DNA from: Deltaproteobacteria bacterium
GTDB taxonomy: Bacteria; Desulfobacterota; Desulfobulbia; Desulfobulbales; Desulfobulbaceae
Assembly: GCA_024277485.1 (NCBI GenBank)
Contig: JAJRVA010000116.1
Coordinates: 1 to 7,452, forward strand
Reading direction: 5' to 3'
Length of the DNA stretch: 7,452 nucleotides
In this document: positions 6,037-7,452 of the stretch, in pieces
How the letters are laid out: each line of letters begins with the position of its first letter
Numbering within the stretch: the first letter of the stretch is position 1
The notes under the pieces: model-generated
Databases searched by the model: none
Seen by the model: only the letters and a program-made list of their open reading frames with translations
Told to the model about the DNA's origin: nothing
Position numbers and translations under genes: made by a program

Positions 6037-6046
6037 TGCCAGGGGG

Positions 6047-6077
6047 CAGGGATCAGGGGCCAGGGATCAGGGGCCAG
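6047..6077. repeat. Perfect tandem duplication of a 14-bp unit (CAGGGATCAGGGGC) plus 3 bases of a third
   Basis: The units at 6047-6060 and 6061-6074 are identical, followed by CAG. The unit itself contains two CAGGG words, and the preceding CCAGGGGGCAGGGATC is a degenerate extension. It lies ten bases after the binding-protein stop and directly before the third AACTT-type repeat, the same order as at 297-351. Confidence 0.9.
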
Positions 6078-6083
6078 AAGAAA

Positions 6084-6136
6084 CTTCCAACTTGATAAAC
6101 TTGATAACTTGACAAACTTTCAACTTTATAAACTTT
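6084..6136 (-). repeat. AACTT-type intergenic repeat, copy 3 (inverted relative to copy 2)
   Basis: The sequence reiterates AACTTGATAAACTTGATAAC and ends with AACTTTCAACTTTATAAACT, which matches the right arm at 421-442 in the same orientation and is inverted with respect to 5051-5090. The tandem units are 8 to 9 bases long. The apparent TTG start of the next gene lies within it, so it encodes the residues NFQLYKLF of that gene's signal peptide. Confidence 0.72.
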
Positions 6137-7452
6137 TCGTCTTTGTCGGGATACTTGTTTTTTTTCCTGGTGTTGCGTGCGGTGAGGTTCTGCTGCAGGA
6201 CACGGTCTGGGAAGGCGAGATCCTGGTTGAGGGTGATGTTCTTGTGCCGCACGGGGTTACCCTGACGGTAAAAAAGGGTTCTGTTGTCAAGGTTATCCCT
6301 GCTGACAGCACCCGGACCGATCCGGAATACATGTCATCTCTGGCCGAGATAACCGTCCGCGGGGCGCTGAAGGTCGAAGGGACCCGGGCAGAGCCGGTCA
6401 TCTTTCGGGTGGGTTCGTCGGAAGAGCAGGGCGGTTCCTGGGCAGGTATTCTTATTGACGGGGGCAGTGTGCGGATTTCTTCCACCACCATTCGGGACGC
6501 GGAAACGGGTATATGGATTATCGGCGGCTCCGCTATTGTACGAGACTCCACCCTGACATCAAACCGCTACGGCCTGGTCGCCCAGAGGGAAACAGCCCGG
6601 GTGGATATCACCGGCACCCGGGTCACCGGGAATGTCTACGGCCTCATGGCCCTGAACGGGGCGCTTATCAAACAGAAAGATACCAGTGTAAGCGGTAATC
6701 GGAAAATGGATTTCCACTCCAGCGCAGTTCCTCCACCGGGTTTCCAGCTGAAAAGCTATGAGACTGCCGCTGCGGGTCAACCCGAGGAGCTGGTAGATGA
6801 AGTGCTCCTGGGGGATACGGTCTGGCAGGGACGTATCAGGGTTACCGGCCAGGTAAGGGTGCCGGTCGGCAGTCGGTTGATCATCATGCCCGGCACCATT
6901 GTCGAGTTTACGAAAAAGGACACCAATGGCGACGGCATAGGCGAAAGCGGTCTGATGATGCAGGGGGTGCTTATTGCCAAGGGGACGGAGAAAAAGCCTA
7001 TTCTTTTCAGGTCAGCCGAGCCTGAAAGGGGCCGAGGCGACTGGGATGCAATCAATATCATAGGCAGCGACGGGGTCAGGAATTTAATTGAGTACTGCCG
7101 GTTTGAAGATGCGTACCGGGGCCTTCATTTTCATTTTTCCAATGTGTTTGTCCAGCAGTCTGTTTTCCGGAATAATTACCGGGCAGCCCAGTTTCAGGAG
7201 TCGACCGTTGAGCTGAGAAACAATCAGTTTTATCAGAATATCAGCGGTGTCCAGTCCAGGGACTCGAAAATCGTTCTTATCGGCAACCAGATCAGGGATA
7301 ATGTGTTCGGCGCCAACTTTCTGCGGGCCCACCTGACTGTTCAGGACAACATCTTTGGGAATAATCTTGATTTCGGGCTCAAGATACGGGAAGGATTCCC
7401 GACCCTGAACCGCAATGTCTTTCACCATAACCGCTTCGGCCTCATGTTCAGC
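6109..7452 (+). CDS. Exported right-handed beta-helix repeat protein, N-terminal part (3' end outside window)
   Basis: The frame is open from just after the binding-protein stop to the window edge; 448 residues are visible from TTG 6109. That TTG is the only start giving a signal peptide (TNFQLYKLFVFVGILVFFPG, Cys24). VAC-G could be a lipobox or a normal cleavage site. No Shine-Dalgarno is evident, and the first in-frame ATG (6331) lies inside the first domain. The mature protein has short beta-rich repeats typical of parallel beta-helix (NosD/pectate-lyase-like) folds, with ladder motifs such as VRDSTLTSNRYGLVA and LRNNQFYQNISGVQ. It contains two related modules, beginning EVLLQDTVWEGEI at residue 26 and EVLLGDTVWQGRI at 231; about half of the first 37 positions are identical. 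The second carries DTNGDGIGE (271-279), which resembles a calcium-binding loop. Such folds occur in surface polysaccharide-acting enzymes and in NosD-like periplasmic proteins. Catalytic residues cannot be assigned, so function is open. Confidence 0.75.
   Translation, partial: MTNFQLYKLFVFVGILVFFPGVACGEVLLQDTVWEGEILVEGDVLVPHGVTLTVKKGSVVKVIPADSTRTDPEYMSSLAEITVRGALKVEGTRAEPVIFRVGSSEEQGGSWAGILIDGGSVRISSTTIRDAETGIWIIGGSAIVRDSTLTSNRYGLVAQRETARVDITGTRVTGNVYGLMALNGALIKQKDTSVSGNRKMDFHSSAVPPPGFQLKSYETAAAGQPEELVDEVLLGDTVWQGRIRVTGQVRVPVGSRLIIMPGTIVEFTKKDTNGDGIGESGLMMQGVLIAKGTEKKPILFRSAEPERGRGDWDAINIIGSDGVRNLIEYCRFEDAYRGLHFHFSNVFVQQSVFRNNYRAAQFQESTVELRNNQFYQNISGVQSRDSKIVLIGNQIRDNVFGANFLRAHLTVQDNIFGNNLDFGLKIREGFPTLNRNVFHHNRFGLMFS

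Noticed and set aside
6034..6039. TGA of the binding-protein gene as a selenocysteine codon joining it to the beta-helix frame
   Set aside because: The frame is open after TGA, but read-through would place tandem repeat and a second signal peptide in mid-protein. The binding domain is already complete, and I see no convincing SECIS-like hairpin.
5051..6136. CRISPR-like array from the AACTT repeats
   Set aside because: The units are 8-9 bases with no spacers, occur in both orientations and are separated by a gene; no cas gene is present.

Overview
The window is a gene-dense stretch of a GC-rich bacterial genome with every credible gene on the + strand. Third codon positions are mostly G or C, Shine-Dalgarno sequences are ordinary, and some genes are joined by ATGA overlaps. 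A Gram-negative host is likely: one protein carries a lipoprotein signal and two others carry export signals. The low-complexity AT-rich intergenic repeats (AACTTTATAAACTT type) and CAGGGATCAGGGG tandems resemble what I associate with Desulfobacterota (former Deltaproteobacteria). That placement is recollection, not a computed result, and is only moderately likely.

Layout. (1) At 2-313 is the 3' end of a JAB/MPN (JAMM) metallo-isopeptidase-type gene whose start lies outside the window. (2) At 297-464 is a repeat-rich intergenic region: a perfect 14-bp tandem duplication, then a MITE-like structure with near-identical 22-bp inverted repeats around a 69-nt core containing two small palindromes. 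(3) At 465-4502 are three metabolic genes in tight succession: a divergent Glu/Leu/Phe/Val-type amino acid dehydrogenase, then two tandem paralogues of the fumarase/aspartase superfamily in the adenylosuccinate lyase / 3-carboxymuconate cycloisomerase branch. (4) At 4499-5068 is an exported TPR protein, coupled to lyase 2 by an ATGA overlap. (5) At 5143-6036 is a PhnD-like periplasmic-binding lipoprotein, bracketed by inverted copies of the AACTT-type repeat. (6) From 6109 to the window end is an exported right-handed beta-helix protein. It seems to start at a TTG inside a repeat copy and contains an internal duplication.

How the genes may work together. The dehydrogenase and the two lyases look like one co-translated metabolic unit: reversible oxidative deamination plus elimination chemistry that in this superfamily usually releases or consumes fumarate. 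Substrates cannot be read from sequence. The last three genes are all exported and may be a separate envelope module behind the same promoter. No transporter permease or ATPase is visible for the binding protein.

Most notable observations: a probable pair of compensating single-base indels in lyase 2 (scrambling residues 403-416); the MITE-like element; the restriction of the AACTT-type repeat to the three non-overlapping gene junctions, where it forms gene ends and one gene start; and a dehydrogenase that keeps its catalytic lysines and aspartate but has changed other family motifs. I found no RNA genes, CRISPR array, transposase or convincing terminator.
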